A stretch of 64,000 nucleotides of DNA. Origin: Candidatus Hadersleviella danica (GTDB lineage Bacteria; Chloroflexota; Anaerolineae; Promineifilales; Promineifilaceae). Below, piece by piece: positions 29,050 through 38,190 of this stretch. The DNA lies in NCBI GenBank assembly GCA_016711405.1, contig JADJSZ010000002.1, forward strand, positions 1 through 64,000, read 5' to 3'. A model generated the notes under the pieces. The model was not told the origin of the DNA, did not search any database, and worked only from the letters and a program-made list of their open reading frames with translations. The position numbers were made by a program, and so were the translations under genes. The stretch's first letter is position 1. The number at the start of each line of letters is the position of its first letter.

Positions 29050-29112
29050 TGATTAGTGGCTAGTGGTTAGAAATCCCTAGCCACTAGCCACTAGCCACTA
29101 ACCACTAACCAC
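29041..29112. repeat. ACTAGCC/GTGGTTA heptamer array, inverted
   Basis: GTGGTTAGTGATTAGTGGCT units run into AGAAATCC and return as CTAGCCACTAGCCACTAACC, giving a long hairpin between co-directional genes. Confidence 0.7.
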
Positions 29113-29116
29113 TACT

Positions 29117-29893
29117 ATGAGTATCGCTACGTTAGGAGACAGCCTCATCCATTATGAGGTCCTCGGCCGAGGAGAACCCATCGTGTTTATTCACGGTTGG
29201 CTTGGCTCGTGGCGCTATTGGTGGCCTTCGATGCAATCGCTTTCCAGCCGCCACCGCACCTTTGCCTTCGATTTATGGGGTTTTGGGGATTCTAGCAAGG
29301 CGACAGATAAGTATTCGTTTGATGCCTATGTGGATATGTTGAGCCAGTTTGTGGATAAGCTGGGTATTATCCAGCCTGTGACGCTGGTGGGGCATTCTCT
29401 GGGCGCGGCCGTGGCGTTGCGCTATGCCCAGCGCGAACCCGAGCGGGTGCGCCGCATTGCGGCCGTGGCTTTGCCCGTCCAAGGCAACACCATCAACGAT
29501 AGACTGACCAACTCCGATTCGGCGACCATTTTGAGCCGCACTTTGGGCGTTTCTTACCCCGAACTGGACATGGAAATCCGCAAGACGGATACAGCGGCCA
29601 TGAATAACTTGGCACGGGAATTGCTCAATTACGATTTTGGCGACGAGATTATGAATTGCCCCCGGCCGCTCCTCGTTGTCTTTGGCGACCAAGATACACT
29701 CATCAAACAGCCCGCCTTTTTGCCTGAGCCAACCAACAGCTTGGCCTATATCGCCTTGGATAGCTGTAGCCACTTTCCCATGCTGGAGCAAGCCGTCAAG
29801 TTCAATCGCCTCGTCCTAGATTTTACGACGAATGCCGATGGGGATTTGCAAAAAATCGCCCCTAAAGAGCATTGGCAACGGCGGACAAGATAG
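29117..29893 (+). CDS. Alpha/beta-fold hydrolase, second of the cluster
   Basis: The 258-residue protein has FIHGWLGSW, FDLWGFGDSS, nucleophile elbow GHSLGAAVAL, acid in VFGDQD and His in CSHFPMLEQ. The DLWGFGDSS strand and the overall spacing resemble the hydrolase at 20368, so the two are likely paralogues. It is the last gene of the co-directional signalling/lipid block. The substrate is unknown. Confidence 0.8.
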   Translation: MSIATLGDSLIHYEVLGRGEPIVFIHGWLGSWRYWWPSMQSLSSRHRTFAFDLWGFGDSSKATDKYSFDAYVDMLSQFVDKLGIIQPVTLVGHSLGAAVALRYAQREPERVRRIAAVALPVQGNTINDRLTNSDSATILSRTLGVSYPELDMEIRKTDTAAMNNLARELLNYDFGDEIMNCPRPLLVVFGDQDTLIKQPAFLPEPTNSLAYIALDSCSHFPMLEQAVKFNRLVLDFTTNADGDLQKIAPKEHWQRRTR

Positions 29894-29894
29894 C

Positions 29895-29930
29895 TTTAAG
29901 CCATAAGCCATAAGCTGTAAGCTGTCTGTT
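29895..29930. repeat. TAAGCCA/TAAGCTG heptamers
   Basis: Three to four units of the TAAGCYR family lie right after the hydrolase stop, the same family as 16335-16402. Confidence 0.6.
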
Positions 29931-29962
29931 GCTCTCTCACTCTCTCCCCTTCCCCTCTCGCT

Positions 29963-31207
29963 ATGTTAATGAAATGTCGTTTTTGCGCCCTGTGGGGCTT
30001 TTTTTTGTTGTTGATGGTGGCTTGCCAACAGGTTACACCCACGGCCGAGCCTCTGCCCACCCTGCCCCCCACTGTGACAGGGACGGCCACGGCCGTTAAC
30101 ACCCCCACGGCCACGTCTGCCCCCAGTGCCACGGCCACCCCACCGCCACCACCAGCCACCCCAACACCGCTCCCCACGGCCGTGCCCAGCCCCACCCCCA
30201 CAGAGGAGGTGGTTTCGGCCGCTGAACCCGCCCAGACCGCCACCCCCATCCAGCAAGAAGGGTGGATTGGCCCTTACACCTTCCCCCCCAACACCAACCC
30301 GCTAACAGGTTTGCCCATGCGCGCCGATTTGTTGGCGCAACGGCCGTTGGCCATCAAAATCTCGAATTACCCGCCGCTGGTACGGCCGCAATACGGCCTC
30401 GGCCGCGCCGATTTGCTGTTTGAGCATTACGCCGAAGGGAGCGCAACGCGGTTCACGGCCGTTTTTTACAGCCAAGGGGCTGATTTGGTCGGCTCTGTTC
30501 GCAGTGGGCGGCTGATAGATTTGGAGATTCCAATGATGTACGATGCCGCCTTCGCCTATTCGGGTGCGAGTGGCCCCGTGCGTTTGCGCTTTCGAGATAG
30601 CCCCTTTTTCGGCCGTATCATCTCGCCCGATTTTGCCCACGGCGGCTTTGAGCGCATCCCCGAAGAGGGCAAGGCACTGGAACATACGCTTTACACCAAC
30701 ACCGATACCCTGCGCTATTTGCTCGACGAGCGCGGCGAAAACCACGCCCCCACGTTGGCCAATCACATGGCTTTTAGCGCGGAGCCACCCGAGGGAGGGG
30801 CGGCCGTATCCCGTTTCGCCATCAACTACATTGGCACCTATGCCAACTGGTTTTACCAAGCGGGAAGCAACCAATACCTGCGCTGGACAGACGGGGAACC
30901 CCACCTTGATGCGGGGACAGAGGAGCAACTCAGCTTTAGCAATGTGATTGTGGTGGGGGCGCACCACCAAGAGACGGACATTATCGAAGATGTGGGGGGC
31001 AACCTCTCCATTCAGATTCAGCTTTGGGGGGAAGGGCCAGTTTCCATTTTCCGCAATGGCCAGCGGTTTGAGGGGGTGTGGCGGCGCACCGACCCGAGCC
31101 ACATGCTCACTTTTTACGACAAGGATGGCAACATTTTGCCCCTCACCCCCGGCACGAGCTTTTTCCACATTGTGCCGCTGGGGTTTACGGGGCTGGTGGA
31201 GGGGTAG
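29963..31207 (+). CDS. DUF3048 (YerB-like) lipoprotein
   Basis: The lipobox LLMVAC places Cys21 as the lipidated residue after a short signal. A Thr/Pro/Ala-rich linker (about 25-90) is followed by the DUF3048 fold (NPLTGLPMRAD, LAIKISNYPPLVRPQYGLGRADLLFEHY, VGSVRSGRLIDLEI). The function of the family is unknown; it is an exported, surface-held protein in Gram-positive-type and Chloroflexota cells. A start two codons on (29969) is equally possible. It lies outside the two-component block. Confidence 0.8.
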   Translation: MLMKCRFCALWGFFLLLMVACQQVTPTAEPLPTLPPTVTGTATAVNTPTATSAPSATATPPPPPATPTPLPTAVPSPTPTEEVVSAAEPAQTATPIQQEGWIGPYTFPPNTNPLTGLPMRADLLAQRPLAIKISNYPPLVRPQYGLGRADLLFEHYAEGSATRFTAVFYSQGADLVGSVRSGRLIDLEIPMMYDAAFAYSGASGPVRLRFRDSPFFGRIISPDFAHGGFERIPEEGKALEHTLYTNTDTLRYLLDERGENHAPTLANHMAFSAEPPEGGAAVSRFAINYIGTYANWFYQAGSNQYLRWTDGEPHLDAGTEEQLSFSNVIVVGAHHQETDIIEDVGGNLSIQIQLWGEGPVSIFRNGQRFEGVWRRTDPSHMLTFYDKDGNILPLTPGTSFFHIVPLGFTGLVEG

Positions 31208-31559
31208 GGGATTATTGGTTATTCGTTACTCGTTATTGGGTAGGGGTATTTCATCTCAGTTAGCGAAATCAAGCGATTCGTCCGTACCTTTTGGCGAACA
31301 CAAGCGCATCTCTTTGTCAACGAATGGGCAATCGTTCGTCAACGAATGGGCAATCGTTTGCCAACGAATGGGCAATCGTTTGCCAACGAATGGGCACGGC
31401 ACTGGCTCTTGCACCAGCGGTAGCACGGATTGGTTAGGGCATTCAAGGGGGGCTGGCTCTCCCACAAAAGGGGCTATTCAAAAAAGGAATCAAGCACGCC
31501 CATTGGTTATTCGGTGTGCCCAGTAACCCAATAACGAATAACCAATCACGAATAACACC
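31208..31559. repeat. Intergenic region: 22-bp tandem repeat flanked by inverted heptamers
   Basis: Bases 31318-31396 hold 3.6 copies of a 22-bp unit (GAATGGGCAATCGTT core joined by TGCCAAC or CGTCAAC). Near both ends of the gap, TTGGTTATTCGTTA-type heptamers (about 31213-31240) appear inverted as CCAATAACGAATAACC (about 31524-31555). There is no gene. Confidence 0.7.
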
Positions 31560-33908
31560 CTACTCCGCCACGGCCGCTATTTCGAGCCAGCCGCCCCAAT
31601 CGCCCAGCGAGAGGGTTTCGATGCGGAGGTAGCGCACGGCCGGCCATTCGCCCCCGTTTTCGGCCGAGAGCCATGTGCCCCACCCCATTTCTCCCTCCAA
31701 AGTGGTCAGTAATTGGTACGGTTCGGCGGCCGTGGCGCGGCCGTAGACCCAATGGGTAGTGGAGCTGGTGCCGTTTTGCCAATTGCGCAGGTGCAGGGCT
31801 GTCAGGTCATGCACCTCCTCCAAATCGAGTTCGAGCCAGCCCGTGAGCGGTTGGGTGGGGTCGGCCGTGCTGTTCCCCGCCCCCTCTAGCCCCATTCCCC
31901 AGCCCTGATTAAAGTTGCCGTCCACGGCCGCCTCACCCACCCCCGCCCGCTCACTGGGCACGGTGACGGGGCGGCCGAGGGCAACGTTGTTTGGATGACC
32001 AATAGAGGCCATGTAAAAGTCCATCTGTCGCCAGCAGTCGGGGCAGTCGTCGCGGGTGGTTCGGCTGGCGTATTGGTGGAAATCGTTCACGGCCGAGGCC
32101 ACATCGCCCGCTTCGGCGTGGAGCGTGGCGCGGGCGTAGTAAAAATCGCCCCGTCCGGGGTCGAGTTCTAGGGCGCGGTTAATATCCACCAAGGCTTGCT
32201 CATAGTTCCCGTTCCAAATGCCAATCCACGCCAATTCCATAAAGGGGTAGCTGTTGTTGGGGTCGAGTTCCACGGCCGTGCGCCAATTTTGCTCGGCCGT
32301 GGCCTCATCGCCCATACTGCGATAGGTGTAGGCCGCCATGTCATAACAGAGGGCTAAGTTGGGGTCGAGCGTTTGGCACTGCTGGCAAGCGGCCAAAGCC
32401 TGCTCGTTTTGGCCGAGGTCGTTATGCGCGGCGCAGACGTTGGCGTGGGCTTGGGCGCGGGTGGGGTCAATGGCCAAGGCTTGCTCAAAAGCGGTCAACG
32501 CTTCGGCAGGGCCATCGTACAAAAAGAGGTAGACATACCCTTGCGTTTCGTAGCTGTATAAATCGCGGGGGTCTAACGTGACGGCTTGGTTTAAATCGTT
32601 CAGGGCGAGTTCCGCCTCGCCGCGCAGGTAGTGGAGGTAGCCGCGCAGTTGGTAGCAAGTGGCGCGGTTGGGGTCGGCCGCCAAACAAGCATCCGCCTGC
32701 GCCACGGCCGCCTCAAGGTCGCCACGGTCGAATGAGGCGCGAGCTTCCGCCTCGGCCGCCGCTGGGGAGCCAGTTGTTGTGGGGGTTGTGATGATTGCCG
32801 TTTGGGTGGTAGCCGCTGGGCTGGGGGTGGTGATGGCAGGCGGGTTGGCCACGGCCGTCTCCTCCTCCCCTCCCAACAAAAACCAACTCAAAAGCACCAA
32901 GCCGATGACAGCGACTCCTCCCACCAGCCATTTGCCCCACGGCCGCGCCACCGCTGGGGAAGGCGTGGGTGATGGGGGAATAAAGACTGTTTGCTGGCCC
33001 GTTTCCACGGCCGTATGGTAGGGCAAATGGGTGGGCGTTTGCACAGATGGCCGCTGATTAGCCCATGTGGCGGGTTGGGCGGCCGAGGTAGCGGCCGTCG
33101 CTTGTTCCCACAGGGCGGCCAATTCGGCGGCCGAGCCGATGCGCTCGTTGGGCGTGCGCGTCACGGTGCGGGCGATGATGTCTTCGTAGGCGGGGGGCAA
33201 ATCGGGGCTGACGGCCGAGAGGGGCGGGGGTGGCTCGGTCATTTGTTTGACAATGACCATTGTGGCGGTGTCGGCCTCATACGGCCGTCGCCCCGTCAGC
33301 AACTCAAAGGCAATGACCCCGATGGCGTATAAATCGGTGCGCGGGTCTAGCTCCTGCCCTTCGATTTGTTCAGGACTCATGTAGCCGGGTGTGCCCATCG
33401 AACTGCCCATTTTGGTCAGGGTAGTGTGGTCAATCCCAGCCGACGGCCGCGCAAGGCCAAAATCGGACAAATAGGCTTCGTTGTACTGGTCGAAGAGAAT
33501 GTTGGCGGGCTTTAGGTCGCGGTGAATAATGCCGGCCGTGTGGGCGACTTCGAGGGCGGAGAGGATGCGTTGCAGGATACGGCCGCTTTCCCCCAACGAA
33601 ATTGGCCCGCGCTGGAGCCTATCGGCCAAGGAGCCGTTGGGCATGAGCCGCATGACGAGATAGGGTTGGCCATCATGTTCGCCGAAGTCGTAGACGGAGA
33701 CGATGGCGGGGTGCTCGAGGGAGGCGATGGTGCGGGCTTCGCGCTCGAAACGGCCGCGCATGGTTGCGTCGTCTAAAAACTCGTGGGGGAGGACTTTGAT
33801 GGCCACATTACGGCCGAAATGGGGGTCTTGGGCACGGTAAACGGTGGCCATCCCCCCTTGGCCCAGCTTTGCCTCAATTTGGTAACGGCCGATTTTCTCT
33901 GGAATCAT
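31560..33908 (-). CDS. Membrane Ser/Thr protein kinase with TPR and F5/8-type C domain
   Basis: A Hanks-type kinase (1-270) has Gly loop LGQGGMATVY, Lys38, HRDLKPAN (129-136), DFG (149-151) and SPEQ, so it should be active. A Pro/Thr linker and one transmembrane helix (about 327-346) follow, then external TPR repeats (about 385-590) and a C-terminal discoidin/F5-8C-like beta domain (about 640-782, NVALGRPVT to WLELDLEEVHDLTALHLRNW). The layout suggests a sensor that binds a cell-surface or polysaccharide ligand outside and phosphorylates proteins inside. It is transcribed away from the acyltransferase gene. No substrate gene is evident nearby. Confidence 0.9.
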   Translation of the reverse strand: MIPEKIGRYQIEAKLGQGGMATVYRAQDPHFGRNVAIKVLPHEFLDDATMRGRFEREARTIASLEHPAIVSVYDFGEHDGQPYLVMRLMPNGSLADRLQRGPISLGESGRILQRILSALEVAHTAGIIHRDLKPANILFDQYNEAYLSDFGLARPSAGIDHTTLTKMGSSMGTPGYMSPEQIEGQELDPRTDLYAIGVIAFELLTGRRPYEADTATMVIVKQMTEPPPPLSAVSPDLPPAYEDIIARTVTRTPNERIGSAAELAALWEQATAATSAAQPATWANQRPSVQTPTHLPYHTAVETGQQTVFIPPSPTPSPAVARPWGKWLVGGVAVIGLVLLSWFLLGGEEETAVANPPAITTPSPAATTQTAIITTPTTTGSPAAAEAEARASFDRGDLEAAVAQADACLAADPNRATCYQLRGYLHYLRGEAELALNDLNQAVTLDPRDLYSYETQGYVYLFLYDGPAEALTAFEQALAIDPTRAQAHANVCAAHNDLGQNEQALAACQQCQTLDPNLALCYDMAAYTYRSMGDEATAEQNWRTAVELDPNNSYPFMELAWIGIWNGNYEQALVDINRALELDPGRGDFYYARATLHAEAGDVASAVNDFHQYASRTTRDDCPDCWRQMDFYMASIGHPNNVALGRPVTVPSERAGVGEAAVDGNFNQGWGMGLEGAGNSTADPTQPLTGWLELDLEEVHDLTALHLRNWQNGTSSTTHWVYGRATAAEPYQLLTTLEGEMGWGTWLSAENGGEWPAVRYLRIETLSLGDWGGWLEIAAVAE

Positions 33909-34014
33909 AGCTCGAGTGGTAAGTGGCTAGTGGTGAGTGCTGTGTTTAGTCAACCATTTTCTCTGGAAAAGGGGGTAAAAGTCAATCAATTTGTCTGTTA
34001 ATCCGTTCGTCACC

Positions 34015-34221
34015 CTCATTCACCTATCTATTACCCACATCTCCCTAGGGCTTCACCCTAGGCTGGTAAGAGACGGGCTTTCAGCCCTAGGCTTGATTTT
34101 TGGCCTCGAGAGCTAATCCACCACAAACCCTTTGCGTCTTCGCACCTTTGCGCCTTTGCAATAAAAATTAGAGGTCATCTCTCGAGGTACAAAAGATGTG
34201 GGTAATAGATAGCTCATTCAC
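34015..34221. mobile_element. MITE-like element with 19-bp TIRs and 9-bp target duplication
   Basis: A 189-bp element (34024-34212) begins CTATCTATTACCCACATCT and ends with the exact reverse complement. It is flanked by the direct repeat CTCATTCAC (34015-34023 and 34213-34221). Inside are an inverted CCTAGGGCT/AGCCCTAGG pair and a CGCCTTTG repeat. It has no coding capacity, so a transposase elsewhere must have moved it. This is the clearest recent insertion in the window. Confidence 0.85.
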
Positions 34222-34296
34222 AATTAACGATTCCCAATTCACCATTCACAATTAACCTCCCCTCCGCCTATTATGGCAAATTAACACGCACCCGCT

Positions 34297-35316
34297 ATGA
34301 TTGCCCCCATGTTAATGACCATGAATTTGCTTGTTGGTGCTGATGTATTTGCGGCCGTCCCGGCGGCCGAATGGGATGCCCTTGCTGAAGGAAGCATGAC
34401 CGATACCCCCTTCCAACGCCATGCTTACCAGCAGGCGTGGTGGAAGCATCTTGGGGTGGGGGAGTTGTACACGGTAGTGGTGCGCGATGGGCAAGACAAG
34501 CTCATTGGTCTCGCCCCATTTTATGTGCAGGATGGGGTGGTGCAGTTGAACGCCAGCAAGGAAGAGAGCGATTATTTGGACATCATCACCAAGGCGGAGG
34601 ATGCGGAAGTGGTGTGGACGGCCGTGCTCGACTGTTTGTGTAGCGAGGCGTTCCCCGCATGGCAGGCGTTGGATTGTCACTGTATCCCCTCAGCCTCCCC
34701 GACTTTGCAAATTCTACCTCGGCTGGCAGACGGCCGAGGTTTTGTTTTGTCTACGGCCGAAGAGGAAGTCTGCCCCATCATTCCCCTCACGGGCGATTTT
34801 GAGGAGTATCTGGCCAGCATAGACAAAAAGCAACGGCACGAGATTCGGCGCAAGATGCGCAAGGCGGAGGGGAATGGGGGCGAGTTGGAGGTGATTGGCA
34901 AGGGGGATGATTTGCCAGCGGCCGTGGATGACTTTTTGCGCTTGCTCCAACTGAGTATGCAGGAAAAGGCGGATTGGCTGACCGACGGCCGTCGCGCCTT
35001 GTTCCATGAGGTGGCGCAGGCGGCTTTGGCGGCCGATATGTTGCAATTGATGTTTATGCGGGTGGACGGCCGTCGCTATTCAGCACTGTTTAATTTTGTT
35101 TATCACAACCGCACATGGGTCTATAACTCGGGTTTGGACATGCGCGAGCACGATAATTTGAGTTTGGGGGTGGTGCTGAGTTCCAATGCGATTCAACTGG
35201 CGGCCGAGGCGGGTTTTAGCGAGTTTGATTTCTTGCGCGGCAATGAAACGTACAAGTACCGCTTTGGGGCACACGACACGCACATTTATCGGATGGAGAT
35301 GCGCAAAGAGGGGTAA
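34297..35316 (+). CDS. BioF2/CelD-like GNAT acyltransferase
   Basis: The 339-residue protein resembles the Acetyltransf_6 (BioF2-like/CelD) group: N-terminal TPFQRHAYQQAWWKHLG, middle YLASIDKKQRHEIRRKMRKAE and a C-terminal GNAT half with ALFNFVYHNRTWVYNSGLDMREHDNLSLG and FDFLRGNETYKYRFG. Such enzymes occur in exopolysaccharide and cell-surface gene sets and move acyl or amino-acyl groups. The donor is unknown. The family's Lys/Arg-rich middle loop is intact. It is monocistronic. Confidence 0.8.
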   Translation: MIAPMLMTMNLLVGADVFAAVPAAEWDALAEGSMTDTPFQRHAYQQAWWKHLGVGELYTVVVRDGQDKLIGLAPFYVQDGVVQLNASKEESDYLDIITKAEDAEVVWTAVLDCLCSEAFPAWQALDCHCIPSASPTLQILPRLADGRGFVLSTAEEEVCPIIPLTGDFEEYLASIDKKQRHEIRRKMRKAEGNGGELEVIGKGDDLPAAVDDFLRLLQLSMQEKADWLTDGRRALFHEVAQAALAADMLQLMFMRVDGRRYSALFNFVYHNRTWVYNSGLDMREHDNLSLGVVLSSNAIQLAAEAGFSEFDFLRGNETYKYRFGAHDTHIYRMEMRKEG

Positions 35317-35512
35317 GAAGGGAGCCAACTCAGTGGGAGCGAGGCCAAAACCGTGTTTAAAAAGCACGATTCCCTTCGTATTCAGCAACCAGCGATGAAT
35401 TCAAACATCCTCCCTTGAGGTAGCCTTGCCACATCCATGTGGCTCAAAAAAAGAGAGTGGCTTAATATCGGTCAATCCGTCATTCGTCACTAGCCCTCAT
35501 TCCGCATTCCCC

Positions 35513-36765
35513 ATGCCCCTCTTCGCCATTCCCCCCACCTACACCTCCCACTTCGAGACCATCCGCCAACTGGCGGCCGAACAGGGCTTGCCCCTCTACC
35601 TCGTCGGCGGCTATGTGCGCGATTGGCTCCTCGGCCGCCCCTCGCACGACTTCGACTTAGTCGTAGGTGGGCCAGCCATCCCCTTGGCCGAGGCGGTACA
35701 ACTCGCCTTGGGGGCTATTTGGAAACCCACGGCCGTTTTGGAACCGCCAAATGGTGGCCCACGCCCGATGTGCAACCCGTGGATTTCATTACCGCCCGCG
35801 CCGAGAGCTACGCCCACCCCGGAGCCCTCCCCACCGTGCGCCCCAGCCATTTGCACGACGATTTAGCCCGGCGCGACTTCTCCATCAACGCCATTGCCGT
35901 GCGCGTAGATGGCGCACATTGGGGACAAATTGTGGATGAGCAGGGGGGCACGGCCGATTTACGCGCCCAACTCGTGCGCGTGTTGCACGAACAGAGCTTT
36001 GTGGACGATGCCACGCGCATGTGGCGAGCGGTGCGCTACGAGCAACGACTGGGGTTTGACCTCGAGGAAAACACGGCCGCATGGCTCCAGCGCGACTTGC
36101 CCTACCTCGCCGCCATCAGTGGCGACAGGGTGCGGCACGAACTGGAATACATCCTGCATGAGCGGGAACGGGTGAAGATGTTGGCGCGGCTGGACGAATT
36201 GCACCTGTTGGCGCACCTCCACCCCGCTTGCCACTGGTCGGCCGAGGCCGAAGCGGCTTTCGGCCGTGCCCCCACCGAAACAACCACCGCCCAATGGTTC
36301 GGCCTCTGGTTCGCCCATCTCTCCACTGGGGCGCAAGAGGTGGCTATGAACTATTTGCGCGTCACCCAGCAGACGGCCGCGCTAGTGCATGGCCTGACCC
36401 ATGTCTTGCACACGGCCGCGCACTGGTCGGCCGACACACGGCCGAGCGTGGTCGTAGATAATTTGCGGCCGTTTGCCAATCAGCCCGCCATTTGGGAGGT
36501 GGCCCACGCCCTGTTCCCCGTTAGCCACCCCGCCCACGCCCATTTGTTGGCTTATGCCAGCCAATGGCGCACCCTACGCTCGGCCGTGACAGGCGACACG
36601 TTGCGCCAACACGGCCTGCCCCCCGGCCCGCGCTACAAAGAAATCCTCGAGCAACTCTTGGTGGCCAAACTCGACGGCCAAGTCCAATCGCCAGAAGAAG
36701 AACTGGCCCTGCTCGGCAAAATTCTGGGGACTGACGACAAGGGACTGGGGACAAATGACCAGTGA
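35513..36765 (+). CDS. CCA-adding/poly(A) polymerase-type nucleotidyltransferase (one frameshift)
   Basis: The class II nucleotidyltransferase head has LVGGYVRDWLLGRPSHDFDLVV (GG..RD and DxD motifs) and RRDFSINAIAV; the RNA-binding segment has LHEQSFVDDATRMWRAVRYEQRLGF. These enzymes add or repair the tRNA 3' CCA. The frame changes once in the G5 run at 35710-35714, inside the head; read through it, the protein is about 416 residues and complete. The last codons (GTDDKGLGTNDQ) come from GGGACTG/GACAAAT repeats that have entered the 3' end. The tRNA genes in this window lack encoded CCA, so this activity is needed. Confidence 0.75.
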
Positions 36766-36775
36766 CAAATGACAA

Positions 36776-37795
36776 ATGACCACCCAACGCCTCCTTCTCC
36801 TCCTCACCCTCTCCCTCTCCCTCGCCGCATGTCGGGTTGATGCGCCAGCGGCCGTGGTGGCCCAGCAAATTGTGGCTGTGCCGACGTTGGTGGAAACGGC
36901 CGCGCCACCGCCTACGCCCACGGCGACTTGGACACCCACCCACACGCCATCGCCTACCGCCACGGCGACCAACACCCCGCGCCCATCCGCCACCCCCACG
37001 GCCACACCCGCCCCACCCCAGCCCTATTTAGCCCAGTTTCGTCTGGTGAGCTATTACGGCGTGCCCAACACGGCCGTCTTAGGCATTTTGGGGGCGCAAA
37101 CGCGGGAACAGACGATTGTGGCCTTGCGCGAATTGGCGGGGCGGTATCAGGAATTGTCGAGTGACGGCCGTCGCGTTATCCCCACCTTTCACCTCATCAC
37201 CACCATTGCCGATAACATCCCCGGCCCTTACAGCGCCTACAGCCACCAGCTCAGCGAAGAGGTAGTGGCCGATTGGGTGAAGGCGGCCGAGGCGGCCGAA
37301 ATGGCCATTGTGCTGGATGTGCAACCCGGCTGGGCCGATTTGGAGGCAGAATTGGAGCGCTTGTGGCCCTATTTGGCGCAACCCCACGTCCACCTTGCCG
37401 TAGACCCTGAATTTGTGATGACGATTAGTGGGGGTGTGCCCGGCGGAAGTTTGGGGCAGATGTCGGCCGCGCAAATCAACGCCATTCAGGCGCGGCTCAA
37501 CGCCATTGGCGAAGAAATCGGCCTGCACCGGGTACTGATTATCCACCAATTTGAGGATAGCATGATGCTGAACAAATGGGAGCTGATTGATTACCCCTAT
37601 GTGGAGTTGGTGATTGACGCAGATGGGTTTGGCGACCCTGCCAGCAAAAGCCGCGATTATGAGCAGTACGCCCAAGAAAGCGGCTTTGAGTACGGCGGCT
37701 TTAAACTATTCTACAACGGCTGGGATGTGCCACTCATGTCAACCGCAGAGGTGATGGGTTTGAAGCCAGTGCCAGCCGTGATTATTTATCAGTAA
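36776..37795 (+). CDS. Secreted lipoprotein with TIM-barrel-like domain
   Basis: The lipobox SLAAC puts Cys19 at the membrane. A Thr/Pro linker (about 40-85) leads to a domain beginning FRLVSYYGVPNTAVLGILG, with GRRVIPTFHLITTIAD, AIVLDVQPGW, VHLAVDPEF and a final FKLFYNGWDVPLM. The strand/helix rhythm suits a (beta/alpha)8 barrel, but I see no certain catalytic pair. It starts 10 bases after the CCA gene, in a repeat that supplies the ATG. The function is unknown; an extracellular glycosidase-like fold is possible. Confidence 0.65.
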   Translation: MTTQRLLLLLTLSLSLAACRVDAPAAVVAQQIVAVPTLVETAAPPPTPTATWTPTHTPSPTATATNTPRPSATPTATPAPPQPYLAQFRLVSYYGVPNTAVLGILGAQTREQTIVALRELAGRYQELSSDGRRVIPTFHLITTIADNIPGPYSAYSHQLSEEVVADWVKAAEAAEMAIVLDVQPGWADLEAELERLWPYLAQPHVHLAVDPEFVMTISGGVPGGSLGQMSAAQINAIQARLNAIGEEIGLHRVLIIHQFEDSMMLNKWELIDYPYVELVIDADGFGDPASKSRDYEQYAQESGFEYGGFKLFYNGWDVPLMSTAEVMGLKPVPAVIIYQ

Positions 37796-37809
37796 AGGGA
37801 GAGGGGTGG

Positions 37810-38190
37810 TCAGCCTGCTTCCCAACCGTTCCGCGAGTTCGGCCGCGAGCAGCCAGGCACCAACAGCGTGCGCTCCGTTTCCAGCCAGAGCTTGAGTGGC
37901 AACCCCGCGATTTGCCCTTGGGCAAAAGCGGGGCGTTCGGCAGGCAACGGCCACGGGCAATGGTGCGCCAAAAACTCGGCCGCCTCAGCCGCCCCCAGCC
38001 ATACCCCCATCCACCCCTCATCGGGCACAACAATTGCATACGGGTCGGCAACGGTGGCGGGGGCCACAACGGCCGACACCCACACCTCATCGGCCGCTAA
38101 ACGCAGGGCAAAGCTGTCGGATGGCCACACGGCCGCATCCAACGCCGCAGGTTTGGCCACAATTCGGGTTCCAAAAAATCGCTCAAGCAC
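37810..38190 (-). CDS. Sarcosine oxidase gamma-subunit (SoxG)-like protein
   Basis: GTG at 38190 overlaps the stop of the upstream SoxA-like gene (GTGCTTGA), which is why it is preferred over the longer reading from 38253. The 126-residue protein has VWPSDSFALRLAADEVWVSA and CPWPLPAERPAFAQGQIAGLPLKLWL, in line with the small SoxG/GcvT-like subunit that links to SoxA in heterotetrameric sarcosine oxidases. Similarity is modest; context carries much of the assignment. SoxB and SoxD are not found next to it. Confidence 0.5.
   Translation of the reverse strand: MLERFFGTRIVAKPAALDAAVWPSDSFALRLAADEVWVSAVVAPATVADPYAIVVPDEGWMGVWLGAAEAAEFLAHHCPWPLPAERPAFAQGQIAGLPLKLWLETERTLLVPGCSRPNSRNGWEAG

Noticed and set aside
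35317..35512. Small gene or terminator between the acyltransferase and CCA genes
   Set aside because: A GCCACAT/ATGTGGC hairpin is followed by A residues rather than T on the plus strand, and no credible small frame is present.
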